NCBI GenBank assembly: GCA_030142905.1
Contig: JASJOG010000074.1
Span: forward strand, 1,492,246-1,556,245
Direction: 5' to 3'
Source of the DNA: Heliopora coerulea
Taxonomy: Eukaryota > Cnidaria > Anthozoa > Scleralcyonacea > Helioporidae
Length of the DNA: 64,000 bases
This document shows positions 54,906-64,000 of the stretch, piece by piece. Position numbers and translations under genes: made by a program. How positions within the stretch are numbered: position 1 is the first letter of the stretch; each line of letters begins with the position of its first letter. A model generated the notes under the pieces. That model saw only the letters and a list, made by a program, of their open reading frames with translations, made no database searches and was not told the origin of the DNA.

Positions 54906-55284
54906 CTAAAACACTTCTTCCTCAACAAAGTCCAGCCCAAATGTTGGTTCAATATCTGTTACCCACTTCCAGCTGTCGATAAAGTTTTCCTTCGCCTTTT
55001 AAGAACTCGCTTTTTTGACCGTTTAATAATAATTTTCTCAAGAATTTTTTTTTCTTTCTAAATATTTTCCCGCCGTTTTTCCCGTGCTCCATCGAGTTAA
55101 GGAGCACGTATGGCAACGGTTAGAAGTGGTGTTGTATTACATCTATGTTATAAGATCTCTTCGGATTGTCTTTGAGCAAACTAACACGACTGTCAAGATA
55201 TTCATTATATTTTTTCCGCATTACGCCTTTCGCTGTTCATTACTAGAAAATAAGCTACCACTAACTTCAACCTTAAAATCATTA

Positions 55285-55588
55285 ACGCAAAAATACATTC
55301 GTTTTATTCAATCGACATTTACTAGCGTAGATACTCAACCATTTACATCGAAGGACATTCCATAGCGCCAACAGATGACCATTAACACCATTCTACAATA
55401 CATTAGGGATAATAAACTTTCAATTAGACAAGATATTTCTCTCGTGTAATTGAAATTTTATTATTCTTAATGTATAGTAAAATGGTGTTAATGGTCGTCT
55501 GTTGGCGCTATGAAATGCCCTTTGATGCAAATGGTTGCGTATCTACGCTAACGAGTGTCGATTGAATAAAATGAATGTACTTTTGCGT
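55285..55588. mobile_element. 304-bp fold-back (palindromic) element
   Basis: Two ~140-base arms are inverted copies of each other: left ACGCAAAAATACATTC ... TAGCGCCAACAGATGACC ... TTTCAATTA, right the complement ending GTACTTTTGCGT, with roughly 10% mismatch. A short spacer of about 20 bases lies near 55420-55440. No target-site duplication could be identified and there is no coding capacity. It most resembles a MITE or fold-back transposon. Confidence 0.8.
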
Positions 55589-56410
55589 CTCTACTGAATT
55601 GTCAAGCCTTGCTCCAACACAAGGAATCACTGAAGCTTGCTATGTAATGAGTTCAGCTTGTTCTCAATATTTTGTTCCCCTTGCATCATTGTTATACTTT
55701 ACCAATCTTGTGAAGAAAACACATCAGTTTAGGTACGCATCGAGTTTACTTTCACCAATCAATGTCTTACAGTTACTTTGGGCCCAGGTTGCAAAGGGAT
55801 TTACATATCATTTATAAACATTTAAGGTAAGTGAGTTGTCTAATCTAAAACTTTGTCTTCCTCCTTTTCAAATTCTGGCCAGTAACTCAAAGGCTACAAG
55901 TGCTACATAACACACTTCATTAAAATGGTTTCTGAATTGAGTGATAAGCATATCATTGAATTATTATAACTATGTGGAAATTGTGGGTAAATAGTAAAAC
56001 TTTTACTCACCGGGGACTCCTTGTCAAAAGTTAAATTTGCTTTACATTCTTTAAGTTCCTGCTCAGATTTTAAAATCTAAAAGTTGATAGATTTGTAGCA
56101 TAAATGAAACACTCATTAGACATGTTACGTGCCAATAACCACAAAAAAATTGGTAGCTCTGGTGACAGTGGTGCACCAAGGTGAATTGCCACCCATGCAC
56201 CCACACAAAAAAATGAACAAAAGAAGGCTCAAAGAATAAGATGGAAAGAATATTCTATCAAAAAATAGAATATTCTGTCTCCACTATGTATATTACATGT
56301 AATTCTTATTCCTAACCAGTAATCACTATGCAAACTTTACTAACAGTTCAACAGTTATCAATCTTCAAATAATGAGTAGTCAGTTGGTTTCAAAAAATGC
56401 CACCAAGGGC

Positions 56411-56582
56411 CAATGGTGTAATGGAACTACTGGGGGCCCTTAGGAGATTTTCGTTCAGGGGCCCCCATCACTCCTCTTAGTATAGACATACATTTCAAGA
56501 TTTCAATCTCAATTGTCTTTATAAATTCATTGGGGGTCCTTAGGAGTTGCTCTAACCCTGACCATAGTCCGTTACATCACTG
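56411..56582. mobile_element. hAT-like non-autonomous element, copy 2
   Basis: Same family as 19229-19423: CTACTGGGGGCCCTTAGGAG near the left end and TTAGGAGTTGC, ACCCTGACCATAGTCC near the right end. Termini CAATGGTGTAA and TTACATCACTG are degraded versions of CAGTGGCATAA. Flanks CCAAGGGC (56403-56410) and CCCAGGGC (56583-56590) are a 7-of-8 target-site duplication. It interrupts the broken coiled-coil gene just beyond its third exon. Confidence 0.85.
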
Positions 56583-56733
56583 CCCAGGGCAGCTGCATCT
56601 ATTGGAACCCCCCCTCCCCCCTCAGCCTGAACAAGCTCATTCTGTAATGTTTCATTCTCATATAGTAGTTTCTTTGCATTTTCTCTATGTCAATAAATAA
56701 AAGAAGAATGATTTAATGGTTGTACAAAATACA

Positions 56734-56755
56734 ACTTTTTTTTTTTTTTTTTTAA
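56734..56755 (+). repeat. Poly(T) tract
   Basis: About 20 consecutive T residues followed by A-rich sequence. It could be an old retroposon tail on the - strand or simple-sequence slippage. Confidence 0.7.
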
Positions 56756-57984
56756 ATAAAACAAAAATATAAAAATTAAAAAAAAGTTATCCTCACTCTA
56801 TTTTACCTTCATTTTAAATTATTCATTGCTGAGTTGTAAACCTACTGATTAAGCCTTTCACAGGAGCAAACACTGGATGAAAATAAAACCTGGTACAACA
56901 TAACACATCTAGCAGGTTCTTATTTGTTTGATGCCTTTGATCTAGAATTATAATTATAGTGGCATCACTATAGCAGATTATACTCTTATAATTATATGAG
57001 CTGATTTTGTTGAACAATTAGTTCTTTTTATTTGACATTAGCATTTGCTCTGATGAAGGCCCAAGTCATCAGGCAAAAAGATCACATCAAAGGTGCTGTT
57101 CACAATTGTGGTTTCTTGCCTTGTGATCATTGTCACCCTGGTGCATGAAATAATCCTGGAACAATTCATGCAAGAAGATTTTTAGCTTATGATTCACTTC
57201 AGTTTATCGTCAAGGCCCTTTTGAGGTTAATGCATACATCAGCATGACAGAAAATTGCACATGTAATAGCAACTTAAATAATCCATGCTGTGTTTTAACT
57301 AAATAAAATGATCATCTTTCTTACCCTTTACTCTACATACTTAACTGGCCCTAGCTTTACTAGTCCCAAACATGCCAACTTTTTAAAGTTTTATTCTGGG
57401 TAATATCAGACAGTTTTGTTTGTCATTCTACATTTCTGAAGCAATAACAATTTATTTTGCATAATTACATTGCTAACATCAAACATTACCTGTATTCCTT
57501 TTTCACTCTTTGAGAAACCTCCAGCTTAGCTTCTTAAAACATTGCATTTGCAGCAGCATCTTTAACCACTGACTCTCTCTTTGCCTCTTTATTGGCACTC
57601 TTAGATTTGTTAAAAGGAAAAGCAGAATTGTTGAAGTTTGCTTTTAAAGAAATACATCATATATTAGGTAATAATTTATTTGTGCTTATATTATTATCTG
57701 CAGCTCTGCTACTGAGGTTGAGCAAACTACTTTTAGTGCTTGTTGATCATGGAACAATTGGAAATTATCAATTTCTGATTGTTACATTTCATAATAGATT
57801 GATTCCAATTTTGATTATATCTAGTTTGTCTTATACACTGCCACTTTCTTATTTGTAGAGACTTAAGTGTCTTAATGTTATCAGAGGCTTAATGCCATCA
57901 GAACAATCAAAGAGCACTTTGTATTTTCACTCAACAGCACTGTCATTGCTTGCTCTTTTAACAGTTCACTTAGTTATTGTCACC

Positions 57985-58280
57985 ATGAAGATTTCAACCA
58001 CACTCCATGATTTAAAGCTGGCCAATTTAGACAGTTATGAGAAACTATGTTATGATTGGATGAAAAAGATCATGTCATTTGAGGTGGAAGGTAAGAGAGG
58101 ATGGGGAAGTCCAAGGATGACATGGAGCCAGGTGGTGGAAAGGGACATGAAAGAGTGCAGGTTGAAAAGGAAAGATGCGAAGGATAGAGAGAGGTGGAGG
58201 AGGCTGCTGTATAGAGTTGCCGACCAACCCCTGTGTAAGTGGGGAAAATGGCTGTAAAATGACTGTTGTTGTTGTTGTTT
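57985..58280 (+). mobile_element. 5'-truncated LINE relic: C-terminus of reverse-transcriptase ORF plus TTG tail
   Basis: The frame ending at 58257 reads EVEGKRGWGSPRMTWSQVVE, RDMKECRLKRKDAKDRERW, RRLLYRVADQP. This is the C-terminal signature of many LINE ORF2 proteins (GKRGRGRP-x-TW ... DR-x-WR). The stop is followed within a few bases by (TTG)n (58264-58280), a microsatellite tail typical of some non-LTR elements. Only the last ~80 codons remain, the normal 5' truncation. It lies in an intron of the broken coiled-coil gene, on the opposite strand. Confidence 0.75.
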
Positions 58281-58583
58281 ATCTTGGATTTCCCTGCAGA
58301 TTTTAAAATTTTGAGATGTCATCTCCTCATACTCACCAGACTTTTTGACAGCAATAACATAGAACAGCAAGACAAAGTGAAAGGTTTTAAGTAAAAGCCA
58401 ATGATGAGAACTGATTTCTTAGCCTCATGGGTTATTTTGTTTACCATATTTATTTTGACAGATGCCCAGAAGTTTATTAAACAAAAAAAAATTCTTAAAC
58501 AGGTGAGGGTAAAGCTTATTCAAAATCATAATAAATATGATCAGCAGTACAACAGACTGATGACTGGGTAATTGAATGAATTT

Positions 58584-58940
58584 TGATAAAGTAAAGCAAA
58601 GCAAAGCAAAAGTAAAGCAAAGTAAAGTAAAGTAAAGTAAAGTAAGGTGAAGTGAAGTGAAGTGAAGTAAAGTTAAAGTAAAGTAAAGTGAAATAAAGTA
58701 AAGTAAAGTAAAGTGAAGTGAAGTAAATTGAAGTGAAGTAAACTGAAGTGAAGTAAAGCAAAGTAAAGCAAAGCAAAGCAAAGTAAAGCAAAGCAAAGTA
58801 AAAGTAAAGCAAAGTAAAAGTAAAAGTAAATGTAAAAGTAAGGTAAGTTAAGGCAAGGTAAAAGTAAAAGTGAAGTGAAGTAGAGTGAAGCAAAGCAAAG
58901 CAAAGCAAAGCAAAACAAAGTAAAGCAAAGTAAAGTATAG
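58584..58940 (+). repeat. (AAAGT)n/(AAAGC)n pentanucleotide microsatellite
   Basis: About 350 bases of AAAGTAAAGC, AAGTGAAGTG and AAAGTAAAAGT units. Long Phe/Leu/Tyr-rich frames on the - strand come from this repeat and are not genes. Confidence 0.95.
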
Positions 58941-59325
58941 TGTCTTTATTTATACTAGATCTCCATAGAGGTCCAGTAAGGGACCATCTTATGGGTTCAG
59001 TGTTACTACAAGAGGAAACCAGAACACCCAGGCAAAAACCTGCAGTGCTTGGTAAAGTCAAACTGGATAACACTCTTCTCACATGTGACCAAGGTAACTT
59101 TAATTAGATAACTGCACAGACCCACAACTGAACCCTAGCAGTGACTCAAACTGGTTAAGGCAATAGCCTTTATTCAAAAATATTGCGACAATCACTGTCA
59201 CCACATCATACATGTAATTATAGCTGCAGAAATTGTGCTTTTAACATTTAAGTATATAATTTCCCTTTATTGTATTTTTCTTTGTATACGTATACACAGC
59301 TATAGCTCTTTAGTATAACAAAAAC

Positions 59326-59665
59326 CACTAGCATAGCCAGCTCATTGGTTTTCAGTGGGCATGGACACAAAGCCATCAATTTACTAAGGGTGGTTAAAGC
59401 TGAGGGGACATAGTCCCCAAGGCATTTCTGGATTATTGAGTGCATGAAATGGCATTTCCTGCAATTTAAGAGTAACTTTGTCCAGTTCTGACCTAGCTGT
59501 TCCTCATGAACCCACACCAGACACTGTTAATGAAAATACATGTGTTACACATTAAGATTATATATTATAATCAGTATTAATAGAGTGGGATATCCAATGA
59601 TGTTAATCACGTGCATGATTGGCCAATCATATGCCCAGTTAGGCCTGGCCTTGGCTATGCCACTG
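59326..59665. mobile_element. hAT-like element with 8-bp TSD and a possible transposase remnant
   Basis: Termini CACTAGCATAGCCAGC and, as complement of the right end, CAGTGGCATAGCCAAGG are inverted repeats with a few mismatches. ACAAAAAC (59318-59325) and ACAAACAC (59666-59673) form a 7-of-8 duplication. On the - strand, 59493-59384 reads SELDKVTLKLQEMPFHALN then NPEMPWGLCPLSFNHP and a stop, a protein-like tail that might be the C-terminus of a source transposase; I cannot confirm its family. Confidence 0.65.
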
Positions 59666-60169
59666 ACAAACACTAACTATGACACTAACATTTGATAACA
59701 AGTATAGGTGTACATGTACATTCAAAATAACAATATTCAATTTAACAATAAAATTGATACAGTACTGTACATACTGCAAATGGCTTTAACATTGAAGTCC
59801 AGTATTAGAGGGGTTAAAAAGTTAGCGATCATTTAAGGGAATTGAATGAATCTGAATCATTGCAGGTCGCAAAACTGTATATTAATGATTTAACTGAACT
59901 AGTGTGCTGTGGCCTGAAGACTACATGTAAATGAATTAACTTCTAAATAGAGACCAAATAATCCAATTGCCCATGATTTTCGATTTTACCACCAATACTT
60001 ATGCCTGTACAACATACCATTCAAAACGCTCAGTTATTCAAACTCTTTTAACGTTTTCGTAGGTCAGCCTACAGCGCATGTCTTAAATACCTATTGAAAT
60101 AAGTAAGGATCAATACCTTTCTTTCCCTGCCTTTCCAGACTTGCTCTTTTTTCCTTCCTTCGGCATATT

Positions 60170-60950
60170 GCTACCAATTAACAAATCAGTTTAAGTACTT
60201 CTGTTGTAGAAAAAAGGCAGCGGGTTTTCTTGATTCTTAGCTACGGATGGTTTTTTTGCCTCCTCTCTCGCGTGATATCCACGTACTACGCGAAACGGAA
60301 GTTCAAAAGAGTCTCAAAGAAAGGGCACCGCAGACAAATTTCAAATCAAATAGCAACGTCCACGCGAGAGACGTTAAAATGGAGCCAAGACGTACATTTC
60401 TGTTAAGGCGTGAATCCGTCTAAATAAGGTTCCACTTCAGTGTTGTGGCTGACTTAAGGGACATCATGTAAAGTCCGAGTGATAGTCGATCTGCCCATGG
60501 CTTTTCAAAGAACCGAGAAGTCGAAACAATTCCATATTTTGGCCTTGTTGTTACTCGGGTAGAGGTCGCAATAGGGAACCGACGGAGACCTGAAGTTTAG
60601 CGTAGATAGGCCAAAACATTTTTTGAAAAATTTAGATTCGCATATCATTGAGATATGTTGGAAAATCTCTCGCTTAGGATATGTTTGGTATTTTGATTTT
60701 CACCTCGAATTAGACTTAGTATAAGTTCCCCGAGATTTAAAATAAGTAGACCTCCAAGCCGAAATTTTCAAATATGTACCCACAATCCAATTCGAAAATA
60801 GTTTTCATTACAAAAAACCAATCGACAAAGATTCGATACATTTAATGAACAAAACAAAAATATAAATCATCACAAATATATTTAAATAAAAAGGACATTA
60901 AAAAATCAACAGTTTACGTAAAAAAAAAATAGTATTTAAAAGAAAAATTC
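60170..60950. other. Spacer before the 187-bp satellite array
   Basis: No gene seen. The first ~200 bases upstream of the coiled-coil start codon (60166) would have held its promoter. The last ~120 bases before 60951 are A-rich. No satellite words appear before 60951. Confidence 0.5.
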
Positions 60951-63900
60951 GATTGGCGCCAGATATCCACACTTGAAAATTGGGCCCAGTAGCAAAGGGG
61001 GGACCACATGAGCCATGTGGTCCCCCCTTTGCAAAACGACGTTTTGCCAACTTTTCCAAACTTCTCTAATCTGGTCAGCAAAGGCTAGAGGCTCCCAAAT
61101 CTTGTTGTTTGCCGTTGATTGCGATCGTTTACCACTCGATTGGCGCCAGATATCCACACTTGAAAATTGGGCCCAGTAGCAAAGGGGGGACCACATGAGC
61201 CATGTGGTCCCCCCTTTGCAAAACGACGTTTTGCCAACTTTTCCAAACTTCTCTAATCTGGTCAGCAAAGGCTAGAGGCTCCCAAATCTTGTTGTTTGCC
61301 GTTGATTGCGATCGTTTACCACTCGATTGGCGCCAGATATCCACACTTGAAAATTGGGCCCAGTAGCAAAGGGGGGACCACATGAGCCATGTGGTCCCCC
61401 CTTTGCAAAACGACGTTTTGCCAACTTTTCCAAACTTCTCTAATCTGGTCAGCAAAGGCTAGAGGCTCCCAAATCTCGTTGTTTGCCGTTGATTGCGATC
61501 GTTTACCACTCGATTGGCGCCAGATATCCACACTTGAAAATTGGGCCCAGTAGCAAAGGGGGGACCACATGAGCCATGTGGTCCCCCCTTTGCAAAACGA
61601 CGTTTTGCCAACTTTTCCAAACTTCTCTAATCTGGTCAGCAAAGGCTAGAGGCTCCCAAATCTCGTTGTTTGCCGTTGATTGCGATCGTTTACCACTCGA
61701 TTGGCGCCAGATATCCACACTTGAAAATTGGGCCCAGTAGCAAAGGGGGGACCACATGAGCCATGTGGTCCCCCCTTTGCAAAACGACGTTTTGCCAACT
61801 TTTCCAAACTTCTCTAATCTGGTCAGCAAAGGCTAGAGGCTCCCAAATCTTGTTGTTTGCCGTTGATTGCGATCGTTTACCACTCGATTGGCGCCAGATA
61901 TCCACACTTGAAAATTGGGCCCAGTAGCAAAGGGGGGACCACATGAGCCATGTGGTCCCCCCTTTGCAAAACGACGTTTTGCCAACTTTTCCAAACTTCT
62001 CTAATCTGGTCAGCAAAGGCTAGAGGCTCCCAAATCTTGTTGTTTGCCGTTGATTGCGATCGTTTACCACTCGATTGGCGCCAGATATCCACACTTGAAA
62101 ATTGGGCCCAGTAGCAAAGGGGGGACCACATGAGCCATGTGGTCCCCCCTTTGCAAAACGACGTTTTGCCAACTTTTCCAAACTTCTCTAATCTGGTCAG
62201 CAAAGGCTAGAGGCTCCCAAATCTTGTTGTTTGCCGTTGATTGCGATCGTTTACCACTCGATTGGCGCCAGATATCCACACTTGAAAATTGGGCCCAGTA
62301 GCAAAGGGGGGACCACATGAGCCATGTGGTCCCCCCTTTGCAAAACGACGTTTTGCCAACTTTTCCAAACTTCTCTAATCTGGTCAGCAAAGGCTAGAGG
62401 CTCCCAAATCTCGTTGTTTGCCGTTGATTGCGATCGTTTACCACTCGATTGGCGCCAGATATCCACACTTGAAAATTGGGCCCAGTAGCAAAGGGGGGAC
62501 CACATGAGCCATGTGGTCCCCCCTTTGCAAAACGACGTTTTGCCAACTTTTCCAAACTTCTCTAATCTGGTCAGCAAAGGCTAGAGGCTCCCAAATCTCG
62601 TTGTTTGCCGTTGATTGCGATCGTTTACCACTCGATTGGCGCCAGATATCCACACTTGAAAATTGGGCCCAGTAGCAAAGGGGGGACCACATGAGCCATG
62701 TGGTCCCCCCTTTGCAAAACGACGTTTTGCCAACTTTTCCAAACTTCTCTAATCTGGTCAGCAAAGGCTAGAGGCTCCCAAATCTTGTTGTTTGCCGTTG
62801 ATTGCGATCGTTTACCACTCGATTGGCGCCAGATATCCACACTTGAAAATTGGGCCCAGTAGCAAAGGGGGGACCACATGAGCCATGTGGTCCCCCCTTT
62901 GCAAAACGACGTTTTGCCAACTTTTCCAAACTTCTCTAATCTGGTCAGCAAAGGCTAGAGGCTCCCAAATCTTGTTGTTTGCCGTTGATTGCGATCGTTT
63001 ACCACTCGATTGGCGCCAGATATCCACACTTGAAAATTGGGCCCAGTAGCAAAGGGGGGACCACATGAGCCATGTGGTCCCCCCTTTGCAAAACGACGTT
63101 TTGCCAACTTTTCCAAACTTCTCTAATCTGGTCAGCAAAGGCTAGAGGCTCCCAAATCTTGTTGTTTGCCGTTGATTGCGATCGTTTACCACTCGATTGG
63201 CGCCAGATATCCACACTTGAAAATTGGGCCCAGTAGCAAAGGGGGGACCACATGAGCCATGTGGTCCCCCCTTTGCAAAACGACGTTTTGCCAACTTTTC
63301 CAAACTTCTCTAATCTGGTCAGCAAAGGCTAGAGGCTCCCAAATCTTGTTGTTTGCCGTTGATTGCGATCGTTTACCACTCGATTGGCGCCAGATATCCA
63401 CACTTGAAAATTGGGCCCAGTAGCAAAGGGGGGACCACATGAGCCATGTGGTCCCCCCTTTGCAAAACGACGTTTTGCCAACTTTTCCAAACTTCTCTAA
63501 TCTGGTCAGCAAAGGCTAGAGGCTCCCAAATCTTGTTGTTTGCCGTTGATTGCGATCGTTTACCACTCGATTGGCGCCAGATATCCACACTTGAAAATTG
63601 GGCCCAGTAGCAAAGGGGGGACCACATGAGCCATGTGGTCCCCCCTTTGCAAAACGACGTTTTGCCAACTTTTCCAAACTTCTCTAATCTGGTCAGCAAA
63701 GGCTAGAGGCTCCCAAATCTCGTTGTTTGCCGTTGATTGCGATCGTTTACCACTCGATTGGCGCCAGATATCCACACTTGAAAATTGGGCCCAGTAGCAA
63801 AGGGGGGACCACATGAGCCATGTGGTCCCCCCTTTGCAAAACGACGTTTTGCCAACTTTTCCAAACTTCTCTAATCTGGTCAGCAAAGGCTAGAGGCTCC

Positions 63901-64000
63901 CAAATCTCGTTGTTTGCCGTTGATTGCGATCGTTTACCACTCGATTGGCGCCAGATATCCACACTTGAAAATTGGGCCCAGTAGCAAAGGGGGGACCACA
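60951..64000. repeat. 187-bp satellite array, about 16 near-identical units, continuing past the window
   Basis: The unit begins CGATTGGCGCCAGATATCCA and repeats every 187 bases to the window end. Units appear identical apart from one T/C site at 61103+187n (CTTGTTG versus CTCGTTG). Each unit carries a perfect palindrome with 19-base arms (GCAAAGGGGGGACCACATG, 3-base loop AGC, then its complement), a second small palindrome CAAAACGACGTTTTG, and TGGCGCCA. The left border is sharp. Since 187 is not divisible by 3, the 108-codon frames on the - strand each span about 1.7 units and are repeat artefacts. The near-absence of variation indicates recent amplification or strong homogenisation, or assembly collapse. 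Confidence 0.97.

Larger units (their letters stand above)
56011..60166 (-). pseudogene. Broken coiled-coil gene resembling BBOF1 (CCDC176, DUF4515-like), 5' exons only
   Basis: Candidate exons in transcript order: 60166-60117 (MPKEGKKSKSGKAGKE, good GT donor), 57597-57490 (ANKEAKRESVVKDAAANAMF, then an in-frame TAA, then EAKLEVSQRVKKEYR), 56684 to about 56610 (ENAKKLLYENETLQNELVQA) and 56076-56011 (ILKSEQELKECKANLTF, strong GTGAGT donor). The first three join in phase. The Lys-rich start followed by an LWEAKLE-like block and EYR-E-A-KL resembles basal body orientation factor 1, a ciliary coiled-coil protein. The stop falls where Trp is expected. After exon 3 the frame runs into a G-rich stretch and a hAT-like insertion, and no further exons were found. 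BBOF1 identity is a family-level judgement. Confidence 0.5.

Noticed and set aside
57592..57858. 88-codon hydrophobic frame on the + strand (possible membrane protein)
   Set aside because: It overlaps and runs antisense to the intron/exon 2 border of the broken coiled-coil gene, has no splice or promoter context, and its Leu/Ile richness follows from AT-rich sequence.
58425..59082. Long Phe/Leu/Tyr-rich frames on the - strand
   Set aside because: Translation of the AAAGT/AAAGC microsatellite; pure low complexity.
60936..63962. Repeated 108-codon frames on the - strand of the 187-bp array
   Set aside because: Identical frames every 187 bases, each overlapping the next unit; 187 is not divisible by 3, so one frame cannot run through the array. 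They are by-products of the tandem repeat.
60951..64000. CRISPR-like array of palindromic repeats
   Set aside because: Whole units are identical, with no unique spacers, the period is 187 bases, and the surrounding DNA is eukaryotic.

Overview
This window is animal nuclear DNA. The genes are intron-rich, with GT-AG introns that keep codon phase, introns of roughly 0.1-1 kb and AT-rich non-coding sequence. The four genes that could be joined are conserved metazoan ones. The similarity level, compact introns and transposon types suggest an early-branching invertebrate such as a cnidarian or sponge; this placement is inference. I see no bacterial operon, CRISPR array or viral genome.

Left half (1-31.5 kb) is the gene-bearing part. 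In order: a CACAACACACTACAC microsatellite (1-~650); the last 12 exons of SMG1 on + (707-5693), the nonsense-mediated-decay kinase, ending in its FATC domain; a gene-poor stretch; NUBP1 complete on - in 11 exons (9568-13869, 320 aa), a cytosolic Fe-S cluster assembly factor; a divergent spacer with a hAT-type element whose target-site duplication ends 20 bp upstream of the NUBP1 start codon; a Rab26/Rab37-type small GTPase complete on + in 9 exons (15525-18531, 213 aa); and NOL11 on + in about 22 exons (20438-31446, about 703 aa), a nucleolar ribosome-biogenesis factor. These genes serve unrelated housekeeping functions. Nothing suggests they act as one pathway; only the head-to-head NUBP1/Rab pair shares an upstream region.

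Middle (32.3-52.9 kb) is satellite DNA. About 18 kb consists of a ~168-bp AT-rich tandem repeat with two main monomer types and mosaic higher-order duplications, decaying at both edges. It is followed by ~1.4 kb of old, diverged copies of a second satellite (187-bp family).

Right part (52.9-60.9 kb) is transposon-rich. It holds a 3'-truncated non-LTR retrotransposon (SGNH-type ORF1 plus the endonuclease domain of ORF2, - strand), a 304-bp fold-back element, hAT-like elements, a 3'-end LINE relic with a TTG tail, an AAAGT microsatellite, and a broken coiled-coil gene on - resembling BBOF1 with an in-frame stop and a transposon insertion.

Right end (60.95-64 kb) is a near-identical 187-bp tandem array, opposite in orientation to the old copies at 51.5-52.9 kb. 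Each unit carries a perfect 19-bp-arm hairpin, and the array runs off the window. The open frames in the satellites are by-products of repetition, not genes.
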